From the NCBI GenBank assembly GCA_017305815.1, contig JAFKJZ010000075.1, positions 1 through 8,329 of the forward strand: a stretch of 8,329 bases of DNA, given 5' to 3'. The DNA comes from Hyphomicrobiales bacterium. GTDB taxonomy: Bacteria; Pseudomonadota; Alphaproteobacteria; Rhizobiales; Kaistiaceae. A program made the position numbers and the translations under genes. The notes beneath the pieces are model-generated. The model had not been told where the DNA came from, made no database searches, and worked only from the letters and a program-made list of their open reading frames with translations. Shown piece by piece: positions 1 to 8,329 of the stretch; the first letter of the stretch is position 1, and every line of letters begins with the position of its first letter.

Positions 1-1063
1 GCGCCCGCATGGCGTCGCGATGCGGGCCGATCCGGGGTTCCTCGGCGATGATGGCGAGGTCGAGATTGACGATGACTCCGCCGCGGGCGCGCACCCGCTC
101 GGCCGCGAAGGCGAGGAACCGATCCGAGGAGGCGCCGCGCCATTGCGGGTCGGCGGGCGGGAAATGATCGCCGATGTCGCCGTCGGCGATCGCGCCGAGC
201 ACGGCATCCGTCAGCGCATGCAGGGCGACATCGGCGTCGGAATGGCCGGAGAGCTTGCGATCATGCGGGATCTCGACGCCACCGAGCCAGACGCTCGAAC
301 CCTCGGTGAAGGAATGGACGTCGTAGCCGGTGCCGACGCGGGTTTCGCCGGCCCGCAATTGCTCTTCCATGCGCAGGCGGGTATCGGCCACCTCGATGTC
401 CTCCGGCAGGGTCAGCTTGATGTTGGAGCGCTCGCCCAGCACGAGCCTGACCGGAATGCCGGCCCACTCGGCGATGCCGGCGTCGTCCGTGAAATGCTCC
501 GGCGCGCTCGCCGCGCGGCGATGCGCATCCAGGATCGCTTCGAGGCGGAAGCCCTGCGGCGTCTCGGCGGCGTGGAGATTGTCGCGTGACACGGTTCCGC
601 TGACGATGGCGCCGGCGTCGGCCCGCTTCAGCGTGTCTGTGACGGGCGAGGCGGCGAGCACGGCGTCGGAGGCGGCGAGACCGTCGATGACGCGGTCGAT
701 CAGGGCAGGGGAGGCGAACGGTCGAACGGCATCATGGATCAGGACATGCGTGATGCCGCGCGCCGCCAGCGCCTCGAGCCCGCGACGGACCGATTCCTGC
801 CGCGTGGCACCACCGGTTACGAAGGGAAGCAGGCCCGGCTGGCCGCCGACGGCCGCCTCATAGAGCGCCGCATCGTCGGCATGGATGACGACGAGCACCT
901 CGTCGATCCGAGGGTGCGACAAGAAGCGCGCTGTGGTTCGCCCCAGGATCGCCTGGCCGGCCAGCTTGCGATACTGCTTCGGCACCTCTCCGCCGGCGCG
1001 CACGCCCCGTCCCGCCGCGACGATCAAAGCCGCAAAGCGCGGAGAGGGGATGGTTTCGGTCAT
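1..1063 (-). CDS. ispDF: Bifunctional IspD/IspF enzyme of the MEP isoprenoid pathway (3' end outside window)
   Basis: The protein joins two enzymes of cytosolic isoprenoid precursor synthesis. IspD makes CDP-methylerythritol from MEP and CTP; IspF cyclises the phosphorylated product to MEcPP. Reading leftward from ATG at 1063 the frame is open for 354 codons to the window edge. The IspD half (about 1-235) shows the nucleotide-binding AAGRG and PKQY motifs (residues 16-20 and 28-31), HDAVRPF at 110-116 and NIKLTLPEDIEVAD near its end. The IspF half starts near 241 with GTGYDVH; metal ligands D248, H250 and H282 keep the spacing of E. coli IspF D8, H10 and H42. About 45 C-terminal residues are missing, judged from the usual IspF length. 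The fusion is common in alphaproteobacteria. In-frame ATGs at 1114 and 1123 could extend the start by 17-20 residues; I chose 1063 because the conserved IspD fold begins about 10 residues later. A GAGG lies upstream at a long spacing. It is divergent from dusB. Confidence 0.95.
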   Translation of the reverse strand, partial: MTETIPSPRFAALIVAAGRGVRAGGEVPKQYRKLAGQAILGRTTARFLSHPRIDEVLVVIHADDAALYEAAVGGQPGLLPFVTGGATRQESVRRGLEALAARGITHVLIHDAVRPFASPALIDRVIDGLAASDAVLAASPVTDTLKRADAGAIVSGTVSRDNLHAAETPQGFRLEAILDAHRRAASAPEHFTDDAGIAEWAGIPVRLVLGERSNIKLTLPEDIEVADTRLRMEEQLRAGETRVGTGYDVHSFTEGSSVWLGGVEIPHDRKLSGHSDADVALHALTDAVLGAIADGDIGDHFPPADPQWRGASSDRFLAFAAERVRARGGVIVNLDLAIIAEEPRIGPHRDAMRA

Positions 1064-1159
1064 GGGCGAGGGATCCTCGGCTGGGGCCGGACCCCGACCG
1101 GTCCGGCTCGACATCGACCGCATGGATCGGAGATTCCACTTCGCAACGCAACAAGTCTC

Positions 1160-1187
1160 TTGCCGTCACTCGATCTGTGACTAATAT
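1160..1187 (+). promoter_or_regulatory. Candidate sigma70 promoter for dusB-ntrB-ntrC
   Basis: A TTGCCG box (1160-1165) and a TAATAT box (1182-1187) are separated by 16 bases, close to the sigma70 consensus in both sequence and spacing. Transcription would start near 1194, leaving a leader of about 30 bases before the dusB TTG. The position fits the only sizeable gap upstream of the dusB-ntrBC run. I saw no GG-N10-GC sigma54 element in this gap. The call rests on motif match alone. Confidence 0.45.
1165..1181. promoter_or_regulatory. Short inverted repeat in the promoter spacer, possible operator
   Basis: GTCAC at 1165-1169 and GTGAC at 1177-1181 are perfect inverted arms around 7 bases. The dyad fills the spacer between the proposed -35 and -10 boxes, where a bound dimeric repressor would block RNA polymerase. 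Arms of 5 bp can arise by chance in 160 bases, and no known regulator is assigned. Confidence 0.25.
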
Positions 1188-1222
1188 GTAGGCATCTGAA
1201 CCCGTGCCTATTCGATAGTCAA

Positions 1223-2251
1223 TTGTCTGACCTTTCCAATCCGATCTCCCGCCTGGCAGAGCCTCTCGACATTGGCGGCGTCACCATCGCCAATCGCGTG
1301 CTGCTCGCGCCTATGTCCGGGGTTTCCGATCGGCCGTTTCGGCGCGTCGCGGCGTCGTTCGGCGCCGGCCTCGTCGTATCCGAGATGGTCGCCAGCGAGG
1401 AGCTCGCCAGCGGCAATGCGGAAACCGCCATGCGCGCCGAGGCGACGGGCAACGGTCTGCATGTTGTCCAGCTTGCGGGGCGCGAGGCGCACTGGATGGC
1501 GGAGGGCGCGCGCGCTGCCGCAGATGCCGGCGCCGACATCATCGATATCAACATGGGCTGCCCGGCGAAACGGGTCACCACCGGCTATTCCGGTTCGGCG
1601 CTGATGCGCGATCTCGACCATGCGCTGACGCTGGTCGAGGCGACGGTCGGCGCCAGCCCTGTCCCCGTAACGCTTAAAATGCGGCTCGGCTGGGATGACA
1701 AGACGATCAATGCGCCCGAGCTTGCGCGGCGCGCTGAGGCGGCCGGCGTGTCGATGGTCACCGTGCATGGCCGCACCCGCTGCCAATTTTACAAGGGCAC
1801 CGCCGACTGGGCGGCGATCGCGGCCGTCAAGGCGGCGGTGTCGATCCCGCTGATCGCCAATGGCGATTGCCTGAGCCCGGAAAGCCTTGGCCCGATGCTC
1901 AGCCAATCCGGTGCCGACGGCGTCATGGTCGGCCGCGGTTCCTATGGCCGTCCCTGGCTGCCCGGGCATCTCGCGAGCTTCGCCGCGACCGGCGTCATGC
2001 CCGAGGCGCCGCGCGGCGACGCGCTGATCGAGCTGGTGGTAAGCCATTTCGAGGAGATGATCGCCCTCTATGGGCCGATCCTCGGCGTGCGCAACGCCCG
2101 CAAGCATCTGAGTTGGACTTTTGAGGCGCTCGGCAGCGATGTCATCGAGCCGTCGGCCCGCCTCGCCATCCTGACGGAACACCAACCGGAGCGCGTCGTC
2201 GCGCTCCTGCGCCGGCACCTTGGCGAGGCCGAAATGAGGAGAGCCGCGTGA
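1223..2251 (+). CDS. dusB: tRNA-dihydrouridine synthase DusB (NifR3)
   Basis: A cytosolic FMN enzyme that uses NADPH to reduce uridine to dihydrouridine in the D-loop of tRNAs. The 342-residue product is a TIM barrel of normal family length. It shows [14 protein letters not shown] (27-40), VQLAGR (82-87) and the [10 protein letters not shown] segment (109-118) with the catalytic acid C113. FMN and substrate residues include K152 in LKMRLGW, H182 in [13 protein letters not shown] (211-215) and [11 protein letters not shown] (235-245). A basic [11 protein letters not shown] motif lies in the C-terminal helical domain. The start is taken as TTG at 1223: an in-frame stop lies at 1178-1180, the first ATG is at M31 inside the conserved core, and the sequence from residue 11 already resembles DusB. 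No clear ribosome binding site precedes it, so the exact start is less sure than the gene. It leads the ntrBC operon, as nifR3 does in Rhodobacter and rhizobia, and its TGA overlaps the ntrB start. Confidence 0.95.
   Translation: MSDLSNPISRLAEPLDIGGVTIANRVLLAPMSGVSDRPFRRVAASFGAGLVVSEMVASEELASGNAETAMRAEATGNGLHVVQLAGREAHWMAEGARAAADAGADIIDINMGCPAKRVTTGYSGSALMRDLDHALTLVEATVGASPVPVTLKMRLGWDDKTINAPELARRAEAAGVSMVTVHGRTRCQFYKGTADWAAIAAVKAAVSIPLIANGDCLSPESLGPMLSQSGADGVMVGRGSYGRPWLPGHLASFAATGVMPEAPRGDALIELVVSHFEEMIALYGPILGVRNARKHLSWTFEALGSDVIEPSARLAILTEHQPERVVALLRRHLGEAEMRRAA
2236..2243 (+). promoter_or_regulatory. Ribosome binding site fixing the ntrB GTG start
   Basis: A purine run containing AGGAG (2237-2241) lies inside the last codons of dusB, 6 bases before GTG at 2248. 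This is the strongest Shine-Dalgarno match in the window. It supports the GTG start that overlaps the dusB stop as GTGA. Confidence 0.7.
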
Positions 2252-3384
2252 ACAAGAACTTGGCGCCCATCGACACCAGCATCGCCAGCGGCAATGGCCC
2301 TGCATCCATGCTGCTGGACGCGCTGCCCCACCCCATCATCATGATCGACGGCGCCGGCCACGTCGCCGAGGCGAATAGCGCCGCGCAGGATTTCTTCCAG
2401 GCATCGATCGCCGTCCTGCGACGTCAGCCGCTGGAGCATTTCGTCCCTTTCGGCAGCCCGCTCCTCGCCCTGATCGAACAGGTCCGCACGCGCGGCGCCG
2501 CGGTCAACGAATATCGCGTCGATGTTGGAACGCCGCGTAACGGCGCCGACCGTATCGTCGACATCTATGCCTCGCCGGTTCCTGAGCGGCCGAATGCCGT
2601 CGTCGTCCTGCTGCAGGAAAAGACGATGGCCGAGAAGATCGACCGGCAATTGACCCATCGCGGTGCCGCCCGCTCGGTCACGGGCCTGGCGGCCATGCTC
2701 GCCCACGAGATCAAGAATCCGCTTTCCGGAATTCGCGGCGCCGCGCAGCTGCTTGAATCCTCCGTCGACGACGACGACCGGGCGCTGACCCGCCTGATCT
2801 GCGACGAGACCGACCGGATCGTGAAGCTGGTCGATCGCATGGAGGTTTTCTCCGATGAGCGCCCCGTCGAGCGTGCCCCGGTCAACATCCATGTCGTGCT
2901 GGAGCATGTGAAGCGGCTGGCACAGTCCGGCTTTGCCCGCAACATCCGCATCATCGAAGAATATGACCCTTCGCTGCCGCCGGTCTACGCCAATCGCGAC
3001 CAGCTGGTTCAGGTCTTCCTGAACCTCGTGAAGAACGCCGCAGAGGCGATCGGCAATGTCGACGATGGCGAGATCCTGCTCTCGACAGCCTTCAAGCCGG
3101 GCATCCGGCTTTCCGTGCCGGGCTCGACCAACCGGGTGACGCTGCCGCTGGAATTCACGGTGCGTGACAACGGGCCGGGTGTTCCTGCCGACATGCTGCC
3201 GCATCTGTTCGACCCCTTCGTCACCACCAAGACCAACGGCACGGGCCTTGGTCTGGCGCTTGTCGCCAAGATCATCGGTGACCATGGCGGCGTGATCGAA
3301 TGTGACTCCCAGCAGAACCGCACCACCTTCCGGGTGCTGATGCCGGCTTTCCCGGGCGCCATGCCCGCAGACAAGGACGATTGA
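2248..3384 (+). CDS. ntrB: Nitrogen regulation sensor histidine kinase NtrB
   Basis: Soluble kinase/phosphatase that sets the phosphorylation of NtrC; in this family PII protein controls the switch. The 378-residue product has no membrane segment. An N-terminal PAS domain covers about 22-125. The dimerisation/phosphotransfer helix carries [19 protein letters not shown] with phospho-acceptor H153. The ATPase domain has the N box [10 protein letters not shown] (N263), the G1 box DNGPGVP (from D307), an F box FDPFVTTK (321-328) and the G2 box GTGLGLAL (331-338). All catalytic motifs are intact. The 25-residue stretch before the G1 box (about 282-305) is longer than I recall for enteric NtrB and looks typical of alphaproteobacterial versions. 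The start is GTG at 2248, chosen for its AGGAG and its 4-base overlap with dusB, which suggests translational coupling. ntrC begins 1 base after the stop. Confidence 0.96.
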   Translation: MNKNLAPIDTSIASGNGPASMLLDALPHPIIMIDGAGHVAEANSAAQDFFQASIAVLRRQPLEHFVPFGSPLLALIEQVRTRGAAVNEYRVDVGTPRNGADRIVDIYASPVPERPNAVVVLLQEKTMAEKIDRQLTHRGAARSVTGLAAMLAHEIKNPLSGIRGAAQLLESSVDDDDRALTRLICDETDRIVKLVDRMEVFSDERPVERAPVNIHVVLEHVKRLAQSGFARNIRIIEEYDPSLPPVYANRDQLVQVFLNLVKNAAEAIGNVDDGEILLSTAFKPGIRLSVPGSTNRVTLPLEFTVRDNGPGVPADMLPHLFDPFVTTKTNGTGLGLALVAKIIGDHGGVIECDSQQNRTTFRVLMPAFPGAMPADKDD

Positions 3385-3385
3385 T

Positions 3386-4828
<1,443 letters not shown>

Positions 4829-4840
4829 CAACCCCGGGAT

Positions 4841-4866
4841 GGCGGGCGGGCTGTTGCTCGCTCGCC
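4841..4866 (+). terminator. Stem-loop after ntrC, possible terminator or attenuator without a U-tract
   Basis: An 11-base arm at 4841-4851 pairs with 4856-4866 around the loop TGTT. Nine pairs are Watson-Crick and two are G-U when read as rightward RNA; on the other strand those two become A-C mismatches, so the structure favours rightward transcripts. It begins 12 bases after the ntrC stop. The following bases are mixed rather than T-rich, so it is not a classic intrinsic terminator. It could weaken read-through into ntrY or protect the ntrC mRNA 3' end. Confidence 0.5.
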
Positions 4867-4925
4867 ACAATGCTGTTGCAATTCGGTCCCAGGGTCCGGT
4901 TCATGAAGGGCTCATACGACCGAAA

Positions 4926-4931
4926 TAGAAT
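4926..4931 (+). promoter_or_regulatory. Possible -10 element for a separate ntrYX promoter
   Basis: TAGAAT matches the sigma70 -10 consensus at five of six positions and sits 73 bases before the proposed ntrY ATG. No convincing -35 lies 16-18 bases upstream, so the call is weak. The gap between ntrC and ntrY, unlike the tight joins elsewhere, is the main reason to suspect an internal promoter. Confidence 0.2.
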
Positions 4932-5003
4932 CAGCCGGGCTTGTCGATTCGACGGGGGCGCGAGGTGATCGCAACCGCCGGACCAACGCGGCCAGCCGCT
5001 GAA

Positions 5004-7247
5004 ATGAACGACGTTTCCGAGCGCCGTCGGCGTCGTTTCACGCTGCGTGCAGCGGGCTACATCACCGTCATTCTGGCGCTGACCTGCGCGTGCTTCAGCT
5101 TCTTCCTGTTGATGGGGCTGACGCCGATCCAGCCTTCCGAGCAGGTCGTCTTCTGGGCGCTGGCCGTCAACGGCCTGCTGACGGGCCTGCTGGTCATAGA
5201 ACTCGTGCTGGAAGTGGCGCTGCTGATCCGCGCCCGGCGGCGCGGGCGCGCCGCGGCCAGGCTCCATATCCGTATTGTCGGCCTGTTCAGCATCGTTGCG
5301 GTCGTGCCGGCGATCCTCATCGCCGTCGTCGCCTCGATCACCCTCAATCGCGGTCTGGATCACTGGTTCTCCGAGCGCACGCGCGCCATCGTCGCCACTT
5401 CGCTGTCGATCGCGCAGGCCTATGCCGAAGAGCACGCCCGGACGCTGAAAGTCGATATTCTCGGGCTCAAGTCGGATTTCGAGCGCGCGCAGACGCTGCT
5501 GGAGCAGAATCCGGACCGATTCCAGGCGTTCATGAACTCGATCGCGGCGTTGCGAGGCATTCCGGGCGTTTTCCTGGTCAAGCCGGACGGCTCGTTGATC
5601 GCGCAGGCGAATTTCCAGTTTTCGACCAACTACCTGCCGCCGCCTATTGACGCGCTGAACCGGGCCGCCAAGGCCGGTTCCGATCCCATCCTGATCGCGC
5701 CCGGCGCGACCAACGTCGTCGGCGCCATAGCGCGCCTCGACAACTACACCGACGTCTATCTCTACATCACCCGCGAGATCGACCCGAAGGTCATTCGTTA
5801 CATCTCGGACACGACCGCGAGCGTGAACGAGTACAAGAGCCTTGAGGCCACCCGTTGGGGCATCCAGATCGCCTTCGGGCTCCTCTATCTTGGACTGGCG
5901 CTCGTGGTGCTGCTTTCGGCCGTCTGGCTCGGCATCGGCTTCGCCAATAGGCTCGTCGCGCCGATCCGGCGCCTGATCGATGCCGCCGACGAGATCGGAC
6001 GCGGCAATCTCGAAGTGCATGTGCCGTTCCGTAGCGCTGACGGCGATCTCGGCGCGCTGGGCGCGACCTTCAATACGATGACGACCGAGCTGCGCAACCA
6101 GCGGTACGAGCTAGTCGCCGCCAGCGAGCAGATCGACAGTCGCCGTCGGTTCACCGAGGCGGTTCTGGCCGGCGTTAGCGCCGGCGTGGTCGGCATCGAT
6201 GCGCAGGGCGTGGTCACGATTGCCAATCGCGGCGCCATGCGGCTTCTCGGACTGCACGACAGCGCGCCGATCGGCCAATCGGTGAGCGAGGTGGCGCCGG
6301 AGCTGAAGAACGTGGTCCAGGCCGCGCTGAACGAGCCGCATCGCGCGGAGCATCGCGACCAGGTTTCCGTCGTGCGCGACGGCCGCGAGCGGACAGTGAA
6401 CGTCCGCGTCACGACCGAGGAATCCGACACGGCCGAGCATGGCTACGTTATCACCCTCGACGACATCACCGACCTTGTTTCCGCGCAGCGTAGCGCCGCG
6501 TGGGCCGATATCGCCCGTCGCATCGCGCATGAGATCAAGAACCCGCTGACGCCGATCCAGCTTTCGGCCGAGCGCCTCAAGCGCCGCTTCGGCAAGCACA
6601 TCGTCGAAGGGCGCGAAATCTTCGACCAGTGCACAGACACGATCGTTCGCCAGGTGGGCGATATCGGACGCATGGTGGACGAGTTCTCGTCTTTCGCGCG
6701 GATGCCGAAGCCGACCTTCGAAGAGCGCAATCTCGGCGAGGCGGCGCGCGAGGCGGTGTTCCTCATGGAAGTCGCCAATCCGAACATCGCCTTCGAGGTC
6801 GATCTTCCGGAGGAACCGCTGATCGGCCGCTTCGATCCGCGTCTGATCTCGCAGGCCTTCACCAACCTGGTGAAGAACGCCACCGAGGCGATCGAAGCAC
6901 TGCCGCCGGAGCAGGCTGTCGGCGCCAAGATCACGGTCCGGGGCAGGATCGAAGGCGAATCGAACATCGTCGAGTTCATCGATACGGGCATCGGCCTGCC
7001 GAATGAGAACCGGCATCGCCTGCTCGAGCCGTATATGACGACCCGCGAAAAGGGCACCGGCCTCGGCCTCGCGATCGTCAGCAAGATCATTGAGGAACAT
7101 GGCGGGCAGCTCGATCTGCTCGATTCGCCCGCCGTCGCCACAGGGGGGCGCGGGGCCATGGTGCGGATCACGCTGCCAAGGCCCCATCATGACGGCGGCG
7201 ATGGCAGCGCTGCCGCAGATCACCAGACCAATCCCGTAGACGCCTGA
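5004..7247 (+). CDS. ntrY: Membrane sensor histidine kinase NtrY
   Basis: Inner-membrane kinase that phosphorylates NtrX; in alphaproteobacteria the pair is linked to nitrogen and redox responses. Numbered from ATG 5004 the protein has 747 residues, normal for NtrY. After an arginine-rich cytosolic start (RRRRR, 7-11) come membrane segments at about 18-40, 47-75 and 90-113, a periplasmic domain at about 114-285, and a fourth segment at about 287-312. The positive-inside pattern fits. HAMP follows at about 312-365, then a PAS domain at about 384-495. The kinase core has [13 protein letters not shown] with acceptor H509, N box NLVKNATEAI (N625), G1 box DTGIGLP (660-666), EPYMTTREKGTGLGLAIV (675-692) and a polar tail. 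The start is uncertain. TTG at 4941 and GTG at 4965 are in frame and would add 21 or 13 residues; none has a good ribosome binding site, though a GGGGG precedes the GTG. ATG was preferred because family-like sequence begins there. Confidence 0.94.
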   Translation: MNDVSERRRRRFTLRAAGYITVILALTCACFSFFLLMGLTPIQPSEQVVFWALAVNGLLTGLLVIELVLEVALLIRARRRGRAAARLHIRIVGLFSIVAVVPAILIAVVASITLNRGLDHWFSERTRAIVATSLSIAQAYAEEHARTLKVDILGLKSDFERAQTLLEQNPDRFQAFMNSIAALRGIPGVFLVKPDGSLIAQANFQFSTNYLPPPIDALNRAAKAGSDPILIAPGATNVVGAIARLDNYTDVYLYITREIDPKVIRYISDTTASVNEYKSLEATRWGIQIAFGLLYLGLALVVLLSAVWLGIGFANRLVAPIRRLIDAADEIGRGNLEVHVPFRSADGDLGALGATFNTMTTELRNQRYELVAASEQIDSRRRFTEAVLAGVSAGVVGIDAQGVVTIANRGAMRLLGLHDSAPIGQSVSEVAPELKNVVQAALNEPHRAEHRDQVSVVRDGRERTVNVRVTTEESDTAEHGYVITLDDITDLVSAQRSAAWADIARRIAHEIKNPLTPIQLSAERLKRRFGKHIVEGREIFDQCTDTIVRQVGDIGRMVDEFSSFARMPKPTFEERNLGEAAREAVFLMEVANPNIAFEVDLPEEPLIGRFDPRLISQAFTNLVKNATEAIEALPPEQAVGAKITVRGRIEGESNIVEFIDTGIGLPNENRHRLLEPYMTTREKGTGLGLAIVSKIIEEHGGQLDLLDSPAVATGGRGAMVRITLPRPHHDGGDGSAAADHQTNPVDA

Positions 7248-7261
7248 CGAAGATAGAGATC

Positions 7262-8329
7262 ATGCCGTCCGATATTCTGATCATCGATGATGAAGCTGAC
7301 ATCCGCGGGCTCGTTGCCGGTATCCTCGAGGACGAGGGACATGGCACCCGTACCGCAGGCGATACCGACACCGCGCTGGCCGAAATCGAAAAGCGCCGTC
7401 CGACCCTGATCTTCCTCGACATCTGGCTGACCGGCAGCCGGATCGACGGTCTGACCCTGCTCGACATCATCAAGGGCCAGCATCCCGACCTGCCGGTGGT
7501 GATGATTTCCGGCCATGGCAACATCGAGACTGCGGTCTCCGCCATCCGGCGCGGCGCCTATGACTACATCGAGAAGCCGTTCAAGGCCGACAGCCTGCTG
7601 ATGATCGCCGAGCGGGCGCTGGAGGCATCCAAGCTTCGCCGCGAAGTCCGCGACCTCCGCGAGCGGGCCGGCGACGCCGGCCGGCTGATCGGATCCTCGA
7701 TCGCCATGAGCCATCTGCGCCAGACGATCGAGCGCGGGGCGCCGACCAATAGCCGGATCATGATCTCGGGCCCGTCGGGCTCGGGCAAGGAACTGGTGGC
7801 GCGCGCCATCCACGCGTCGTCGCTGCGCATGGATGGTCCGTTCGTGGTACTGAATGCGGCGGCGATCACGCCCGACCGCATGGAGCATGAGCTGTTCGGC
7901 ACCGAGAACGGCACCGGGGCCGCCCGCAGCGTCGGCGCGCTCGAGGAAGCGCATGGGGGCACGCTCTATCTCGACGAGATCGCCGACATGCCGCGCGAGA
8001 CGCAGGGCAAGATCCTGCGCGTGCTGATCGACCAGAGCTTCCAGCGCGTCAACGGCACGGCCAAGGTCAATGTCGACGTCCGCATCATTTCCTCGACCGC
8101 GCGGGACCTCGAGCACGAGATTTCGGAAGGCAGCTTCCGCGAGGATCTGTTCCACCGTCTCTCGGTCGTGCCGCTGCGGGTCCCGGCTCTCGCCGAGCGT
8201 CGCGACGACGTCCCGGAACTGGTCAATCACTTCATCGAGCAGATCTCCCGCTCGACGGGCCTGCCGATCCGAACCGTCGGCTCGGACGCTCTCGCCGTTC
8301 TGCAGGCGCATGACTGGCCTGGCAATATC
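7262..8329 (+). CDS. ntrX: Response regulator NtrX (3' end outside window)
   Basis: Partner regulator of NtrY, 14 bases downstream in the same transcript. The frame is open from ATG 7262 to the right edge, 356 codons. The receiver (about 3-120) has D10 and E11, phospho-acceptor D53 in FLDIWL and K105 in IEKPF. The AAA+ domain (about 142 onward) has Walker A GPSGSGKE (170-177), Walker B GGTLYLDE (232-239) and FREDLFHRL (292-300). Where NtrC has GAFTGA this protein reads TENGTGAARS (214-223), three residues shorter between ELFG and GGTLYLDE. It therefore probably cannot engage sigma54 in the usual way, a state already reported for some alphaproteobacterial NtrX. The window stops inside DWPGNI, the conserved WPGN(V/I)REL segment. 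Roughly 100 residues, including the expected Fis-type helix-turn-helix, are missing because of the window edge, not a mutation. No strong ribosome binding site is seen, so coupling to ntrY translation is likely. Confidence 0.95.
   Translation, partial: MPSDILIIDDEADIRGLVAGILEDEGHGTRTAGDTDTALAEIEKRRPTLIFLDIWLTGSRIDGLTLLDIIKGQHPDLPVVMISGHGNIETAVSAIRRGAYDYIEKPFKADSLLMIAERALEASKLRREVRDLRERAGDAGRLIGSSIAMSHLRQTIERGAPTNSRIMISGPSGSGKELVARAIHASSLRMDGPFVVLNAAAITPDRMEHELFGTENGTGAARSVGALEEAHGGTLYLDEIADMPRETQGKILRVLIDQSFQRVNGTAKVNVDVRIISSTARDLEHEISEGSFREDLFHRLSVVPLRVPALAERRDDVPELVNHFIEQISRSTGLPIRTVGSDALAVLQAHDWPGNI

Noticed and set aside
20..1180. Several plus-strand frames (20-589, 330-863, 734-1180) over the left end
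   Set aside because: All are complements of the minus-strand ispDF, which reads cleanly with IspD and IspF motifs in one continuous frame.
1194..1222. Minus-strand promoter for ispDF (TTGACT at 1217-1222 with TCAGAT at 1194-1199, 17-base spacer)
   Set aside because: The -35 is good but the -10 matches only three of six consensus bases, so I did not list it as a feature.
1208..2305. 365-residue minus-strand open frame opposite dusB
   Set aside because: The plus strand encodes a complete DusB with its catalytic cysteine; the antisense frame is compositionally typical of a shadow.
4840..4857. Possible sigma54 -24/-12 element upstream of ntrY (GG-N10-GC with TTGC at 4854-4857)
   Set aside because: Only the -12 half matches well; the -24 half is CGGGCGG rather than TGGCACG, and the bases are already explained by the hairpin.
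6111..7223. 370-residue minus-strand open frame opposite the ntrY kinase core
   Set aside because: It is antisense to intact histidine kinase motifs and has no family resemblance of its own.
7220..8311. 363-residue minus-strand open frame opposite ntrX
   Set aside because: It mirrors the conserved NtrX codons and carries no motif; the plus-strand receiver and AAA+ signatures are decisive.

Overview
The window is a GC-rich chromosomal segment from an alphaproteobacterium, most likely Hyphomicrobiales (Rhizobiales) or a close relative. Three things suggest this: a fused ispDF gene, the nifR3(dusB)-ntrB-ntrC order first known from photosynthetic and nitrogen-fixing alphaproteobacteria, and a second NtrY/NtrX two-component pair directly downstream. 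The genus cannot be named from the sequence alone. I see no mobile element, CRISPR array, tRNA or rRNA; it reads as conserved core genome.

Layout, left to right. (1) 1-1063, minus strand: ispDF, a bifunctional isoprenoid (MEP pathway) enzyme whose C-terminal end lies beyond the left edge. (2) 1064-1222: a divergent intergenic region with a plausible sigma70 promoter facing right and a small dyad in its spacer. (3) 1223-2251: dusB (nifR3), tRNA-dihydrouridine synthase, starting on TTG. (4) 2248-3384: ntrB, the soluble nitrogen-sensing histidine kinase, overlapping dusB by 4 bases. (5) 3386-4828: ntrC, the sigma54-activating response regulator, 1 base after ntrB. (6) 4829-5003: an intergenic stretch with a strong stem-loop and a possible -10 element. 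(7) 5004-7247: ntrY, a membrane-bound PAS/HAMP histidine kinase. (8) 7262-8329: ntrX, its response regulator, cut by the right edge before its DNA-binding domain.

How they work together. dusB-ntrB-ntrC looks like one operon with translational coupling. NtrB phosphorylates or dephosphorylates NtrC according to nitrogen status (through PII proteins, by family knowledge), and NtrC-P drives sigma54 promoters. NtrY and NtrX form a second pair of the same ancestry. In alphaproteobacteria that pair is tied to nitrogen, redox and cell-envelope responses, and cross-talk with NtrB/NtrC has been proposed. The NtrX here has lost the GAFTGA sigma54-contact loop that NtrC keeps, so the two regulators probably act on different kinds of promoter.

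I looked for an undescribed system and did not find one. The points worth a second look are regulatory: the dyad in the dusB promoter spacer, the stem-loop between ntrC and ntrY, the uncertain ntrY start, and the altered AAA+ loop of NtrX.
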